Shown: positions 25,802 to 34,700 of the stretch, piece after piece | Position numbering within the stretch: the stretch's first letter is position 1 | Layout of the letters: every line of letters begins with the position of its first letter | Source: Devosia sp. ZB163 | GTDB taxonomy: Bacteria; Pseudomonadota; Alphaproteobacteria; Rhizobiales; Devosiaceae | Direction of reading: 5' to 3' | DNA: 64,000 nucleotides | Assembly (NCBI RefSeq): GCF_028613635.1 | Contig: NZ_JAQRMY010000001.1 | Coordinates: 477,778 to 541,777 of the forward strand | Notes under the pieces: model-generated | The model's input: only the letters and a program-made list of their open reading frames with translations | What the model was told of the DNA's origin: nothing | The model's database searches: none | Position numbers and translations under genes: made by a program

Positions 25802-26401
25802 ATGTCAACTTCAGAGCCGACGGATCGCTACCATCACGGCGACCTCAAGCGGGCGCTGGTCGAGGCGGCGCTCGAGATGCTGGTTGAGGGTGGAGCAGAG
25901 GCCGTGGGCATGCGCGAGCTGGCGCGCCGCGTCGGCGTCTCGGCTGCAGCGCCCTATCGTCACTTCCGCGACAAGCAGGCGCTGATCCAGGCGGTGGCGG
26001 CCGTCGGCTTCGAGCGCTTCCACGAAGCGGTGGAAGGCGCCCGGGACGGCGTGCCTGAGGACGAGCAGTTCGGCGCCATGGCCGAGGCCTATGTGAAGTT
26101 CGCGCTTGCCCACCCAAGGCTCTACCGGCTGATGTTCTCGGCCGAGTTGGGCCAGTTCGGCGATCCCGACCTGAGGCGCGCGGCCGACGCTGCCTATGGC
26201 AGCCTTGCCCTCGCGGCCGCCAAGGAAGACCCGGAGCGCCCGGGCGAGGCCGCGATCAGCGCCTGGGCCTTCGTCCACGGTCTCTCCATGCTGCTGCTCG
26301 ATGGCCAGCTGCTCGGCGTCTCCATCGACAATGCCGACCCGCTGGTCCGGGCCCTGACGCGCCGCGCCGCTCAGCGGATCAGGACCACCCATCCGGCCTG
26401 A
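25802..26401 (+). CDS. TetR/AcrR-family transcriptional regulator (WHG-type C-terminus)
   Basis: Residues 10-60 form the TetR helix-turn-helix (MRELARRVGVSAAAPYRHFR, then DKQALIQAVA). The C-terminal ligand domain holds FALAHPRLYRLMFSAELGQF and ISAWAFVHGLSMLLLDGQL, the latter carrying the W-x-x-x-H-G motif of the WHG/TetR_C_33 group. 199 residues is normal. Start ATG 25802 follows a purine-rich AGGCAGGGATG. It is divergent from the DUF2214 gene and probably represses it and itself. Confidence 0.92.
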   Translation: MSTSEPTDRYHHGDLKRALVEAALEMLVEGGAEAVGMRELARRVGVSAAAPYRHFRDKQALIQAVAAVGFERFHEAVEGARDGVPEDEQFGAMAEAYVKFALAHPRLYRLMFSAELGQFGDPDLRRAADAAYGSLALAAAKEDPERPGEAAISAWAFVHGLSMLLLDGQLLGVSIDNADPLVRALTRRAAQRIRTTHPA

Positions 26402-26478
26402 CTTTCCGTTGCGCGAGGGGGAAATCTCCTCTAAGTCCGGCGCGGCTCGAATTTCTCTACTTCTGTGAAGGATTGCCG

Positions 26479-27480
26479 ATGGCCGAGGCCCGGTTCGACG
26501 TGTTGACCATCGGCAATGCCATCGTCGACGTCATCGCCCCCATCGAGCACGGCTTCCTCGAGCGCGAAGGGTTGTCCGAGGGCATCATGCACCTCGTCGA
26601 CGCCGAGCGCAGCGAGTACCTCTACGAACGCATGCCGGCCGACAAGCGCCAGATTTCGGGTGGCAGTTCGGCCAATACCGCCGCCGGCGTTGCCTCGCTG
26701 GGCGGCAGGGCAGCATTCGTCGGCAAGGTCGCCAACGACCCGCTCGGCGACGTCTTCGCCGAGGACCTCACGCGCATCGGCGTCCACTATGGCGTGTCGC
26801 GGCTCGAGGACGGACCGGCCACGGCGCGCTCCATGATCCTGCTTTCCTCGAGCGGCGAGCGGACGATGAACACCTATCTCGGCGCCTGCCATCAGCTGAC
26901 CACCGCCGATATCAAGGAAGACGAGATCGGCGCGGCGACGATCACCTACATGGAAGGGTTCCTCTGGGATCCGGCCGAGGCCAAGAAGGCCTTCGTCCAG
27001 GCGGCTCACTACGCGCACAAGCACGACAAGGCCGCCTCGTTCACGCTGTCCGACCCGTTCTGCGTCAACCGTTATCGCGACGAGTTTCTCGACCTGATCC
27101 GGTCCAAGACCATGGATATCGTGTTCGGCAACATCGAGGAGCTGAAGTCGCTCTACCAGTGCGACCTCCACGGTGCGGTGCAGGCCATCGCGCAGGATGC
27201 CGAACTCGCGGCGATCACCATGGGCGCCGATGGCGCCATGGCCATCCACAACGGCGAGATCGTCACCGTGCCGGCCTATGCCGTGCCGGAGGTGGTCGAT
27301 GTCACCGGCGCCGGCGACCTCTTCGCCTCGGGGTTCCTGCTCGCCGTCGCCCGTGAGCGCGATTTCCGCACGGCGCTCCAGGCCGGCTGCCTCGCAGCGA
27401 GCGAGGTGATCTCGCATATCGGCGCACGCCCGGTGGCGGACCTCGCGGCGATGACGCGCGAGAGGGGCATCGGGGTTTAG
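26479..27480 (+). CDS. PfkB-family adenosine kinase-type sugar/nucleoside kinase
   Basis: The 333-residue protein has the ribokinase fold: TIGNAIVDVIAPIEHGFLER at the N-terminus, the glycine pair in ISGGSSANTAAGVASLGG, and the PfkB signature 2 DVTGAGDLFASGFLLA with the catalytic Asp near residue 283. The N-terminal pattern matches adenosine kinases of alphaproteobacteria, which phosphorylate adenosine to AMP. I chose ATG 26479 because GAAGGA lies 6 bases upstream; TTG 26473 is too close to it. It stands alone. Confidence 0.9.
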   Translation: MAEARFDVLTIGNAIVDVIAPIEHGFLEREGLSEGIMHLVDAERSEYLYERMPADKRQISGGSSANTAAGVASLGGRAAFVGKVANDPLGDVFAEDLTRIGVHYGVSRLEDGPATARSMILLSSSGERTMNTYLGACHQLTTADIKEDEIGAATITYMEGFLWDPAEAKKAFVQAAHYAHKHDKAASFTLSDPFCVNRYRDEFLDLIRSKTMDIVFGNIEELKSLYQCDLHGAVQAIAQDAELAAITMGADGAMAIHNGEIVTVPAYAVPEVVDVTGAGDLFASGFLLAVARERDFRTALQAGCLAASEVISHIGARPVADLAAMTRERGIGV

Positions 27481-27512
27481 GCTCAGATCTCTCCGTGATC
27501 ATCCACCGCGTA

Positions 27513-27556
27513 GCGGGGGAGGGGGACCACGCAAAGCGTGGTGGAGGGGGCGACCA
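27513..27556 (+). repeat. Left inverted arm of the DUF559 cassette
   Basis: This 44-bp arm (core GGGGGACCACGCAAAGCGTGG within it) matches the reverse complement of the right arm at 27929-27972 with two mismatches, and weaker similarity continues outward for about 12 bp. Each arm is itself palindromic around CCACGC-AAAGCGTGG. It ends 11 bp after the DUF559 stop codon. Confidence 0.85.
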
Positions 27557-27567
27557 AGTGCGTCCGG

Positions 27568-27927
27568 CTACTCCGCTCCTGTCAGCGCCAGTCGGATCGC
27601 CGTCAGCACACCCTCAATCGAACGATCGTCAAGTATCTCGGCGGCGGCGAAGCGCAGTACCCGGACACCCTGTTGACTGAGCCAGGCATCCCGCCGCTCG
27701 TCGTGCAGGGCTTGCTGGACGAAATCATGTGCTGCCCCGTCTACCTCCACGGCCACGTTGGCGCCGGAACAGTAGAAATCCAGAACATGCGGTCCGACTG
27801 GGTGCTGGCGCCGAAAGTGCTTCGATAGCTGCCTGCGACGCAAGTCCTGCCAAAGCACGACCTCCGGCAGCGTCATTTCTCGACGCAGGCGCTTGGCGTG
27901 CTTCAGCGTGATTGTCGGTCCGCGCAT
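27568..27927 (-). CDS. DUF559 endonuclease-like protein (Vsr-like fold)
   Basis: The 119-residue protein starts MRGPTITLKHAKRLRREMTL and follows the DUF559 pattern: AKRLRREMTLPEVVLWQDLR, FRRQHPVGPHVLDFYC (PD-type acidic residue), VAVEVDGAAHD (the E-x-D catalytic pair) and DAWLSQQGVRVLRF. The family resembles very-short-patch-repair endonucleases. ATG 27927 is chosen; the frame extends further up through the repeat. Its ribosome site (GGAGGGGG) lies inside the right repeat arm. It stands alone between adenosine kinase and coaA. Nuclease activity is inferred from the fold. Confidence 0.87.
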   Translation of the reverse strand: MRGPTITLKHAKRLRREMTLPEVVLWQDLRRRQLSKHFRRQHPVGPHVLDFYCSGANVAVEVDGAAHDFVQQALHDERRDAWLSQQGVRVLRFAAAEILDDRSIEGVLTAIRLALTGAE

Positions 27928-27928
27928 C

Positions 27929-27972
27929 TGGCCGCCCCCTCCACCACGCTTCGCGTGGTCCCCCTCCCCCGC
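27929..27972 (-). repeat. Right inverted arm of the DUF559 cassette
   Basis: This arm is the reverse complement of 27513-27556 with two mismatches over 44 bp. It ends 1 bp before the DUF559 start codon and supplies the purine-rich GGAGGGGG that would be its ribosome binding site. Less conserved similarity runs outward to about 27985. Confidence 0.85.
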
Positions 27973-28021
27973 CTTGCGGTGGAGGATCAAGGGGAGATCC
28001 TGCCACAGCTCGGGCCTGGAC

Positions 28022-28969
28022 TCACACCTTCCGCAAAGCCACCCGCTCGATGGCGTGGCTCGCGCCCTTGGTCAGCACCAGGTCGGCCCGGCTGCGGGTC
28101 GGCTGGATGTTGTCGCGCAGGTTCGGCAGGTTGATTTCCTTCCAGGCCCACATGCCAAAGGCCTCGGCTTCCTCGGCGCTCATCTGGGTGAAGCGGTGGA
28201 AGAAGCTCTTGGGGTCGGCGAAGGCCGTCTGGCGCAGGCGCCGGAAGCGTTCCATGAACCAGGTGGTGAGGACCTGCTCGTCGGCATCGATGAAGATCGA
28301 GAAATCGAGGAAGTCCGAGGCGAACAGGATCGGCTTGCCCGATTTGGGCAACTCGCCCGGCTGCAGGATGTTGAGCCCCTCGACGATCAGGATGTCGGGC
28401 CGGTCGACGGTGACGAACTGGCCCGGCACCACGTCGTAGACGAGGTGCGAATAGACCGGCACCTTCACCTCGGGCTTGCCCGACTTGATATCGGCGAGGA
28501 AGCGGATCAACGCCGGGCGGTCGTAGCTTTCGGGAAAGCCCTTGCGGTCGGCGAGCTTCAGCTGATCGAGCCGGGCATTGGGAAAGAGGAAGCCGTCCGT
28601 GGTGACGAGATCCACCTTGGGCGAACTGGGCCAGCGGCTGAGCAGAGCCCTCAGGATGCGCGACGTGGTCGACTTGCCCACGGCCACCGAGCCGGCGACG
28701 CCGATGATGTAGGGCACCTTGCGCCCGTCGGCGCCGAGGAAGCGGGTCGATGCCCGATGCAGTTCCTGCGTCGCCTCGACATAGAGCGAGATGAGCCGGC
28801 TGAGCGGAAGGTAGATTTCCTCCGCCTCAGTGAACGAGATCGGGTCGTTGAGCGCGCGCAGCCGCTCGATGTCGGCCGGCTCGAGCGTCATCGGCTCGTC
28901 GGCGCGGAAGCCGCTCCACTCGGCCTTGGTGAAGGTGTGATAGGGGGCGAGCTCGAGCTTGTCCGCCAT
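28022..28969 (-). CDS. coaA: Type I pantothenate kinase
   Basis: CoaA phosphorylates pantothenate, the first and controlling step of coenzyme A synthesis. The 315 residues contain the P-loop [28 protein letters not shown], a KGFPESYD motif and the GLNILQPG stretch; all fit the bacterial type I enzyme. ATG 28969 overlaps the hisE stop (TGATG). Placing coaA at the end of the his operon is typical of rhizobial relatives, although the pathways are unrelated. Confidence 0.96.
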   Translation of the reverse strand: MADKLELAPYHTFTKAEWSGFRADEPMTLEPADIERLRALNDPISFTEAEEIYLPLSRLISLYVEATQELHRASTRFLGADGRKVPYIIGVAGSVAVGKSTTSRILRALLSRWPSSPKVDLVTTDGFLFPNARLDQLKLADRKGFPESYDRPALIRFLADIKSGKPEVKVPVYSHLVYDVVPGQFVTVDRPDILIVEGLNILQPGELPKSGKPILFASDFLDFSIFIDADEQVLTTWFMERFRRLRQTAFADPKSFFHRFTQMSAEEAEAFGMWAWKEINLPNLRDNIQPTRSRADLVLTKGASHAIERVALRKV

Positions 28970-29295
28970 CAGGACTTCGCCTTTCCGCGCGCGGCCTTCT
29001 CCTCGAGGCCGGATTGCGCCGTGCGCTTCTCCAGCTCGGTCATCACCTCGGCGAGCGGGACGCCGGCCGCGCGCAGCACCACGAGCAGGTGGTAGAGCAC
29101 GTCCGCCGCCTCGGCCGTCGTGCCCGGCTTGTCGTGCGTCACCGAGGAGATGATCAGCTCGGCCGATTCCTCGCCGAACTTCTTGGCTGCCTTCTCGACC
29201 CCGGCAGCCAGCAGCTTGGCCGTGTAGCTCTCCTCGGGCGAGGCGGCGGCGCGCAGGGCAAGGCGCTCGTCGAGCGCTTCGAGCGTGAAACTCAT
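28969..29295 (-). CDS. hisE: Phosphoribosyl-ATP diphosphatase
   Basis: HisE hydrolyses phosphoribosyl-ATP to phosphoribosyl-AMP, the second step of histidine synthesis. The 108-residue protein has the MazG-like helical fold: [30 protein letters not shown] (Glu metal ligands), and [13 protein letters not shown]. It begins 4 bp after the hisF stop and overlaps coaA. hisI is separate and not in this window. Confidence 0.95.
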   Translation of the reverse strand: MSFTLEALDERLALRAAASPEESYTAKLLAAGVEKAAKKFGEESAELIISSVTHDKPGTTAEAADVLYHLLVVLRAAGVPLAEVMTELEKRTAQSGLEEKAARGKAKS

Positions 29296-29299
29296 GAGG

Positions 29300-30103
29300 T
29301 CAGGCTCCCGCGTTGGTGTCGCGCCGCATCGGGATGCCGTGGCGCTCCATGTAGTCCTTGGCCTCGGCTACCGTGTAGGTGCCGAAATGGAAGATCGAGG
29401 CGGCGAGCACCGCCGAGGCGTGACCCACCTTCACCCCGTCGACGAGGTCGTCGAGCGAGCCGACGCCACCCGAGGCGACCACCGGCACATGCACGGAATC
29501 GGCAATGGCGCGGGTCAGCTCGAGGTCGAAGCCGGACTTGGTGCCGTCTCGGTCCATCGAGGTGACGAGCAGCTCGCCGGCGCCGCGCTCGACCATCTTC
29601 GCGGCGAACTCCACCGCATCGAGCCCGGTCGGGTTGCGCCCGCCATGGGTGTAGATTTCCCATTCGTCGCGGTTCTGCTGCCCCGGCGCCTGGGTCTGGC
29701 GCCGGCGGGCGTCGACCGAGACGACGATGCATTGGTCGCCGAACTTGTCGGCAGCGCGGGCGACGAAATCGGGGTCGTTCACCGCGGCCGTGTTGATCGA
29801 GACCTTGTCGGCGCCGGCCAGCAGGAGCTTCCGGATATCCTCGACCCGGCGCACGCCGCCGCCGACCGTAACCGGCATGAAGCAGTGCTCGGCCGTCCGC
29901 GCCACGACATCGAAGATCGTGTCGCGGTTCTCCGAGCTCGCCGTGATGTCGAGGAAGCAGAGCTCGTCCGCGCCGGCGGCATTGTAGGCGATGGCGGCCT
30001 CGACCGGATCGCCGGCATCGATCAGGTCGACGAACTGCACGCCCTTCACAACGCGCCCGTCCTTGACGTCGAGGCAGGGAATGATGCGGGTCTTGAGCGT
30101 CAT
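29300..30103 (-). CDS. hisF: Imidazole glycerol phosphate synthase, cyclase subunit
   Basis: HisF forms imidazole glycerol phosphate and AICAR using ammonia from HisH. The 267-residue TIM barrel starts [20 protein letters not shown] with the catalytic Asp (residue 12); the second Asp lies in [13 protein letters not shown]. Phosphate loops are VTVGGGVRR and [11 protein letters not shown] 30103 overlaps the stop of the small membrane gene upstream (ATGA), so translation is coupled; the longer upstream frame is not HisF-like. Confidence 0.97.
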   Translation of the reverse strand: MTLKTRIIPCLDVKDGRVVKGVQFVDLIDAGDPVEAAIAYNAAGADELCFLDITASSENRDTIFDVVARTAEHCFMPVTVGGGVRRVEDIRKLLLAGADKVSINTAAVNDPDFVARAADKFGDQCIVVSVDARRRQTQAPGQQNRDEWEIYTHGGRNPTGLDAVEFAAKMVERGAGELLVTSMDRDGTKSGFDLELTRAIADSVHVPVVASGGVGSLDDLVDGVKVGHASAVLAASIFHFGTYTVAEAKDYMERHGIPMRRDTNAGA

Positions 30104-30324
30104 TGGCGCGGGTCCTTGGGGCGTTTCCTGAGCTTGCTCGCGATGGCGAAGACCAGGCTGAACAGCCAGAAGAAGAAGGCGAACAGGCCGAGCAGGCCGA
30201 TGAAGGGCGAGAGGATTCCCGAAAAGCCGAGATAGATCAGCGCCAGGATGGGAAGGAGCGCGATGCCGTACCACCACAGGTCGACCTTGCCAACCAGCAC
30301 CGGCTTGTTCTTGAGCTCAGCCAT
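30100..30324 (-). CDS. Small membrane protein between hisA and hisF (third of three)
   Basis: This 74-residue protein ([20 protein letters not shown] at the start) has two hydrophobic helices and a basic C-terminal tail ([11 protein letters not shown]). It starts 8 bases inside the end of the preceding gene and its stop overlaps the hisF ATG, so it is fully embedded in the operon. GAGGA lies upstream of the ATG. It is not obviously similar to its two neighbours. I do not recognise a family. Confidence 0.8.
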   Translation of the reverse strand: MAELKNKPVLVGKVDLWWYGIALLPILALIYLGFSGILSPFIGLLGLFAFFFWLFSLVFAIASKLRKRPKDPRQ

Positions 30325-30634
30325 CAAAGCCCATCCTCTTCTTCCAGCGCGACCGATGCCACATCAGCACCAGGAGCCACACCGTCATCGCCACGATGCC
30401 CGCGGGCCAGGAGTAGAGAGCGTACCAGAAGCTGTTGGCCATCGCCTGCAGCTCCGGTGCCTTGTCGACACCCTCGACGATGCACGGGTCGAACAACCCG
30501 CCCGTCGCCGTGCAGCCATAGCCCTGGGCGCGGTTGACCGCGTAGACCGTGAGCCCGATTGGCGCCATGGCCCCGATGAAGATCAGCGCCAGCGCGACGA
30601 GATAGGGCCACCAGGGAAAGCGCGGGATGGTCAT
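30317..30634 (-). CDS. Small membrane protein with paired Cys loop (second of three)
   Basis: This 105-residue protein has two hydrophobic helices, one near each end, with a central loop likely in the periplasm: GCTATGGLFDPCIVEGVD. Two Cys in this loop could form a disulfide. It begins RFPWWPYLVALALI and ends in a basic HRSRWKKR tail. It is a clear paralogue of the upstream neighbour, sharing RFPWW, GCT, PCIV-G-D, an AM pair and an HR-x-W tail. Its ATG overlaps that gene's stop (ATGA). No function is known. Confidence 0.85.
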   Translation of the reverse strand: MTIPRFPWWPYLVALALIFIGAMAPIGLTVYAVNRAQGYGCTATGGLFDPCIVEGVDKAPELQAMANSFWYALYSWPAGIVAMTVWLLVLMWHRSRWKKRMGFDG

Positions 30635-30957
30635 GGCTTGGCCGCCTGCCTGCGACCCCACACGGTCCGGTGGATGACGAGGATCACGAGCCACGCCATG
30701 ATCGCCATGCCGCCCAGCGGGATGGTTGCGATCATGAGCCAGCCCATGACGCCCATGGCGTAGAGGGTCTTGCCCATGTCGGAGCCGTTGACGATGCAGG
30801 GGTTGGAGAAGCCCTCGTGCAGCGTGCAGCCATTGGCCTCGGCGATCGAGCCCGCGATGACCACCGGGACGACCGGCAGCAGCGCGACGACGAGAATGAG
30901 GGCCAGCAGGACCCAGTATACCCACCAGGGAAAGCGGCGGGCAGCTGGGTCGGTCAC
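30631..30957 (-). CDS. Small membrane protein with paired Cys loop (first of three)
   Basis: This 108-residue protein begins [20 protein letters not shown] and has two hydrophobic regions around a central loop with two Cys ([19 protein letters not shown]). It ends in a basic HRTVWGRRQ tail. It is the tandem paralogue of the next gene. Its start overlaps the hisA stop and its stop overlaps the next start, both as ATGA. The overlaps place it firmly in the his operon, but nothing in it suggests an enzyme of histidine synthesis. Confidence 0.85.
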   Translation of the reverse strand: MTDPAARRFPWWVYWVLLALILVVALLPVVPVVIAGSIAEANGCTLHEGFSNPCIVNGSDMGKTLYAMGVMGWLMIATIPLGGMAIMAWLVILVIHRTVWGRRQAAKP

Positions 30958-31691
30958 GCTGCCCTCACCTGCTTGAGCAGCGCCAGCGCCTCGCTCGGAT
31001 CGATGCGGCCATCATAGAGCGCGCGGCCCGAGATGGCGCCTTCGAGGATCTGGTACTCGGGTTCGGTCATGGTCCGGATGTCGTCCATCGAGGCGAGCCC
31101 GCCCGAGGCGATGACCGGGATCGACACGGCCTTGGCCAGTTCGAGCGTCGATAGCCAGTTGATGCCCTTCAGCACGCCATCGCGGTCGATGTCGGTATAA
31201 ATGATGGCGGCGACGCCCGCGCCTTCGAAGCGCTTGCCGAGCTCGATGGCGCTGAGTTCCGATGTCTCGGCCCAGCCTTCCACGGCAACCTTGCCGCCGC
31301 GCGCATCGATGCCGACGGCGACCCGGCCGGGGAACAGCCTCGCCGCTTCCCTGACCAGCGCCGGATCGCGCACCGCGACGGTGCCGAGGATGACGCGGCT
31401 GAGACCGCGGCCGAGCCAGTCCTCGACATGGGCGATCGAGCGGATGCCGCCGCCGAGCTGGACGGGGAAATCCACGGCATCGAGGATGGCCTGCACCGCC
31501 TCCCCGTTCACCGAACGCCCGGCAAAGGCACCGTTGAGGTCGACGACGTGCAGGTACTCGAAGCCCTGGTCTTCGAACGACTTCGCCTGCGCGGCGGGAT
31601 TGTCGTTGAAGACGGTCGCCTGCTCCATGTCGCCCAGCTTCAGCCGGACGCACTGGCCATCTTTCAGGTCGATGGCGGGGAAGAGGATCAT
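30954..31691 (-). CDS. hisA: ProFAR isomerase
   Basis: HisA performs the Amadori rearrangement of ProFAR to PRFAR, a TIM-barrel reaction. The 245-residue protein starts [17 protein letters not shown] with the catalytic Asp at residue 8; the second Asp is in [12 protein letters not shown]. Phosphate loops are LGGGIRS and ASGGLAS. I chose ATG 31691 because it overlaps the hisH TGA as ATGA, matching the neighbouring junctions, and lies at the family start. It overlaps the following membrane gene by four bases. Confidence 0.97.
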   Translation of the reverse strand: MILFPAIDLKDGQCVRLKLGDMEQATVFNDNPAAQAKSFEDQGFEYLHVVDLNGAFAGRSVNGEAVQAILDAVDFPVQLGGGIRSIAHVEDWLGRGLSRVILGTVAVRDPALVREAARLFPGRVAVGIDARGGKVAVEGWAETSELSAIELGKRFEGAGVAAIIYTDIDRDGVLKGINWLSTLELAKAVSIPVIASGGLASMDDIRTMTEPEYQILEGAISGRALYDGRIDPSEALALLKQVRAA

Positions 31692-32338
31692 GGCGTCCAC
31701 CTCAGGAAATTGCCGATGAGGGTCAGGCCGAGGGTCTGGCTCTTTTCGGGGTGGAACTGGGTGCCCAGCATGTTGTCGCGACCGACGATGGCGGTCACCT
31801 GCTGGCCGTACTCGGTCGCGGCGACGAGCGTCTCCGGACGTTCCGTGGCGAGGTGGTAGGAGTGGACGAAATAGGCATGCAGGCCCCGTTCACCATCCGG
31901 GATGCCGGCGAGCAGCGGATGCTGGCGCTCGAAACGAAGCGTGTTCCAGCCCATGTGCGGCACCTTGAGGTCGCCTTTTGGCTCGAGCCGCACCACGGCG
32001 CCGGGAATCCAGCCGAGGCCCCTGGTGATGGTCTTCTCGCGGCCCTCGCTGGCCATCAGCTGCATGCCGACGCAGATGCCGAGGAATGGTGTGCCGCCCT
32101 TGATGACGCGTTCTTCGAGCACGTCGACCATGCCGGTCACGGCGTCGAGCCCGGCGCGGCAATCGGCGAAGGCGCCGACGCCCGGCAGCACGATGCGGTC
32201 GGCGCGGCGCACCTTGTCGACATCGTCGGTGACGAGGATCTCGTCGCCGGTCCCGGTTTCGCGGGCGGCGCGTTCGAAGGCCTTGGCGGCCGAGCGGAGG
32301 TTGCCCGAGCCGTAGTCGATAATGGCAACCGTGCTCAT
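31688..32338 (-). CDS. hisH: Imidazole glycerol phosphate synthase, glutaminase subunit
   Basis: HisH releases ammonia from glutamine for HisF. The 216-residue class I amidotransferase begins [16 protein letters not shown]; the nucleophile Cys is in [11 protein letters not shown] and the catalytic His/Glu pair in [13 protein letters not shown] 32338 overlaps the DUF2628 stop (ATGA). The longer upstream frame is antisense noise. Confidence 0.97.
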   Translation of the reverse strand: MSTVAIIDYGSGNLRSAAKAFERAARETGTGDEILVTDDVDKVRRADRIVLPGVGAFADCRAGLDAVTGMVDVLEERVIKGGTPFLGICVGMQLMASEGREKTITRGLGWIPGAVVRLEPKGDLKVPHMGWNTLRFERQHPLLAGIPDGERGLHAYFVHSYHLATERPETLVAATEYGQQVTAIVGRDNMLGTQFHPEKSQTLGLTLIGNFLRWTP

Positions 32339-32685
32339 GAGGCGCGCCGCTTCAGGTAGTCGACCAATGCGAGGTCCTCGTCGGCGGCGATCAGGTCGCC
32401 ACCGAACTGGCCGCCGGCCTTGGCGGTCTTGATGCGGAGGAAGGTCGAAGCCTCGAAGCCGAGGAAGGCGGCAAACAGGACATAGAGCCAGAATCCGGCT
32501 TCGGCGCCGACAAAGAGCCCAATGCCGGCGATGGCGAGCGTTCCCACGACCCACAGGGCCAGCATGAGCCACAGCCCGTGGAAGAGCGCATGCACCGGCG
32601 GCAGCAGGGCTGCAGACCAGGAGAAGCGATCTGAGACCACAAGGGGCTCATCGCTTCGGCGCTCGTAGACGGAGTAGAGGGTCAC
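32335..32685 (-). CDS. DUF2628 membrane protein of the his operon
   Basis: The 116-residue protein has a short N-terminal part ([19 protein letters not shown]), three membrane helices ([48 protein letters not shown]) and a soluble tail. This matches DUF2628, which is often found just before hisH in rhizobial relatives. Its stop overlaps hisH. Function is unknown. Confidence 0.88.
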   Translation of the reverse strand: MTLYSVYERRSDEPLVVSDRFSWSAALLPPVHALFHGLWLMLALWVVGTLAIAGIGLFVGAEAGFWLYVLFAAFLGFEASTFLRIKTAKAGGQFGGDLIAADEDLALVDYLKRRAS

Positions 32686-32810
32686 GGGTTAACCTCGGAG
32701 GGATCGGCGTTGATCGAGGTTCGCCTTAGAGCAAAACCTCGGCGGTTGGAAGATCAGGGGAACCAGCCGCTGCTAGCATCGTTCGGCGCCGGAGCCATGA
32801 GGAGAGGCAT

Positions 32811-32969
32811 ATGTCGCACGATTCAACTGATGGGCTCGGTTCCAGCCCGAGCGATGGTGATATCGGCCAGGCGATATTCCTGGGCTGGCTCGCGGCCGGG
32901 CTGCTCGGCTTCATAGCGGTATTCACCGTCGCGGTACTGGTCATCGCAGCCATGCACGGCTTCAGCTGA
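32811..32969 (+). CDS. Small membrane protein (52 aa) facing the his operon
   Basis: A short frame starts at ATG 32811 after a very good ribosome site (GAGGAGAGGCAT) and stops at TGA 32969. It begins MSHDSTDGLGSSPSDGDIGQ and continues with one long hydrophobic helix (FLGWLAAGLLGFIAVFTVAV, LVIAAM). It lies on the opposite strand to hisB and DUF2628, in the 415-bp gap between them. I do not recognise it, but the ribosome site and clean polar-then-hydrophobic layout support a true gene. Confidence 0.65.
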   Translation: MSHDSTDGLGSSPSDGDIGQAIFLGWLAAGLLGFIAVFTVAVLVIAAMHGFS

Positions 32970-33100
32970 TCCTGCCGACCGCTCCGACAGTTTGAACCGG
33001 TCGCAGGTTGCGACCGGTGTTATGCTGGCGCCGCAGGGTGGACGTCATGCCGCTGCCCGGGACGGAGACGGACGACGAAGGCCGGCCGAAGCCCTGAGCG

Positions 33101-33688
33101 TTACAGCGTGCCTTTGGTCGATGGGATCGCATCCGCTGCCCGCGGATCGATCTCCACGGCCGAGCGCAGCGCCCGGGCCAGCGCCTTGAAGGCGCTTTCG
33201 GCAATATGGTGGTTGTTGTCGCCGTAGAAGGTCTCGACGTGGAGCGTGATCCCGGCATTCATCGCGAAGGCCTGGAACCACTCGCGGAAGAGTTCGGTAT
33301 CCATCTCGCCCACCTTGTCGCGGGTGAACTCGACCTTCCACACGAGGAACGGCCGGCCCGAGACGTCGAGCGCGACGCGGGTCAGCGTGCCGTCCATCGG
33401 CAGGTCCGAGCTGGCGTAGCGGCGGATGCCCTTCTTGTTGCCGAGCGCCTTTTTCACCGCTTCACCCAGCGCGATGCCGACATCCTCGGCCGTGTGGTGG
33501 AAGTCGATATGCAGGTCGCCCTTGGCGCGCACCGTCATGTCGATCAGCGAGTGCTTGGACAGCTGGTCGAGCATGTGGTCGAGAAAGCCGATGCCGGTCT
33601 GCATGTCATGCTTGCCGGTACCATCGAGATTCACCGACACGGTGATGTCGGTCTCGTTGGTCTTGCGTGCAATCTCGGCGGTGCGCAT
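33101..33688 (-). CDS. hisB: Imidazoleglycerol-phosphate dehydratase
   Basis: HisB dehydrates imidazole glycerol phosphate to imidazole acetol phosphate using two manganese ions. The 195-residue, single-function enzyme shows [36 protein letters not shown], and NAGITLHVE, followed by [16 protein letters not shown]; the His clusters are the metal ligands. It leads the his cluster but is separated from DUF2628 by 415 bp and a small opposite-strand gene. Confidence 0.97.
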   Translation of the reverse strand: MRTAEIARKTNETDITVSVNLDGTGKHDMQTGIGFLDHMLDQLSKHSLIDMTVRAKGDLHIDFHHTAEDVGIALGEAVKKALGNKKGIRRYASSDLPMDGTLTRVALDVSGRPFLVWKVEFTRDKVGEMDTELFREWFQAFAMNAGITLHVETFYGDNNHHIAESAFKALARALRSAVEIDPRAADAIPSTKGTL

Positions 33689-33816
33689 GGCGTGAGGTCC
33701 CTGTGTGGCGCGCGGGCTTTAGCAGATAGCGCCCAAGGGATGAAGATGCGATGAAGTCCCGGCCCGCGGTCAAATCCGGGTCGCTTCGACCGGTGCGCGC
33801 GCCTATCTATGTCCGC

Positions 33817-34680
33817 ATGAGCAAGCATGAAACCATCATCGCCAATTCGGACTACGAGACCGTCCAGGCCGCGATCGCCTATCTCAGCGAGACGCTGCCC
33901 GATGAAACCGACCTGCCGCGCTTTGCCCGTGCGCTCGGGCTGACCGAGCGGCAGCTCACCGACCTCTTCCGCCGCTGGTGCGGGTTGAGCCCGAAGAGCT
34001 TCGCCCAGTGCGTGGCGCTCAACCACGCCAAGAAGCTGCTGGCAGACAACCAGAGCGTTCTGGACACCACCTATGAGGTCGGCCTCTCATCGACCTCGCG
34101 CCTGCATGATCTCTTCGTCACCCACGAGGCCATGCCGCCCGGCGCCTATCGCAACAGGGGCGAGGGCATCGAGATGACCTGGGGCGTCGCGCCCTCCCCG
34201 TTCGGCACCGCCGTGCTGACCATGACGGAGTATGGCCTCTCGGGCATCGGCTTCGCCGATGAGCGCATGAGCATCGAGGAAGCCTTCGAGGACCTCGCCG
34301 ACCGCTGGCCCAACGCCCGTTATCGCCGCGACGACAAGGCGGTGGCACCCGTCGCCGCTCGTGTCTTCGATCCCGGTCGCTGGAACGCCGAGGAGCCGGT
34401 GCGCGTGGTGCTGATCGGCACGGACTTCGAGGTCAAGGTCTGGGAGACGTTGCTGAGGATTCCGGTCGGCAAGGCGACCACCTACCAGAAGGTCGCCGAC
34501 CATATCGGCAAGCCCACCGCAGCACGCGCCGTCGGCGCGGCCGTGGGCAAGAACCCGATCAGCTTCGTCGTCCCCTGCCACCGCGTGGTGGGTTCGAGCG
34601 GCGCGCTCACCGGCTACCACTGGGGCCTGCCACGGAAGCGCGCGATCCTGGGATGGGAGAGTGGGGTGGTCGGGGCTTAG
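33817..34680 (+). CDS. AraC-type HTH fused to methylated-DNA--protein-cysteine methyltransferase
   Basis: Residues 10-105 are an AraC helix-turn-helix pair (LPRFARALGLTERQLTDLFR and LDTTYEVGLSSTSRLHDLF). The C-terminal part (about 120-287) is an O6-alkylguanine methyltransferase with the active Cys in FVVPCHRVVG and the DNA-binding KATTYQKVADHIG helix. The Ada N-terminal metal domain is absent, as in Ada-like proteins of many alphaproteobacteria. The start at ATG 33817 gives 287 residues; TATCTAT just upstream could be a -10 box giving a very short leader. Confidence 0.93.
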   Translation: MSKHETIIANSDYETVQAAIAYLSETLPDETDLPRFARALGLTERQLTDLFRRWCGLSPKSFAQCVALNHAKKLLADNQSVLDTTYEVGLSSTSRLHDLFVTHEAMPPGAYRNRGEGIEMTWGVAPSPFGTAVLTMTEYGLSGIGFADERMSIEEAFEDLADRWPNARYRRDDKAVAPVAARVFDPGRWNAEEPVRVVLIGTDFEVKVWETLLRIPVGKATTYQKVADHIGKPTAARAVGAAVGKNPISFVVPCHRVVGSSGALTGYHWGLPRKRAILGWESGVVGA

Positions 34681-34700
34681 CCAGTGCGTCACTGAGCCGG

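Noticed and set aside
27513-27972. DUF559 gene as part of a restriction-modification or defence system
   Set aside because: No methyltransferase or other defence gene lies nearby; the only linked elements are the inverted repeats.
27513-27972. The paired repeats as an insertion sequence with a transposase
   Set aside because: The enclosed protein is DUF559-like, has no transposase motif, and I see no target duplication.
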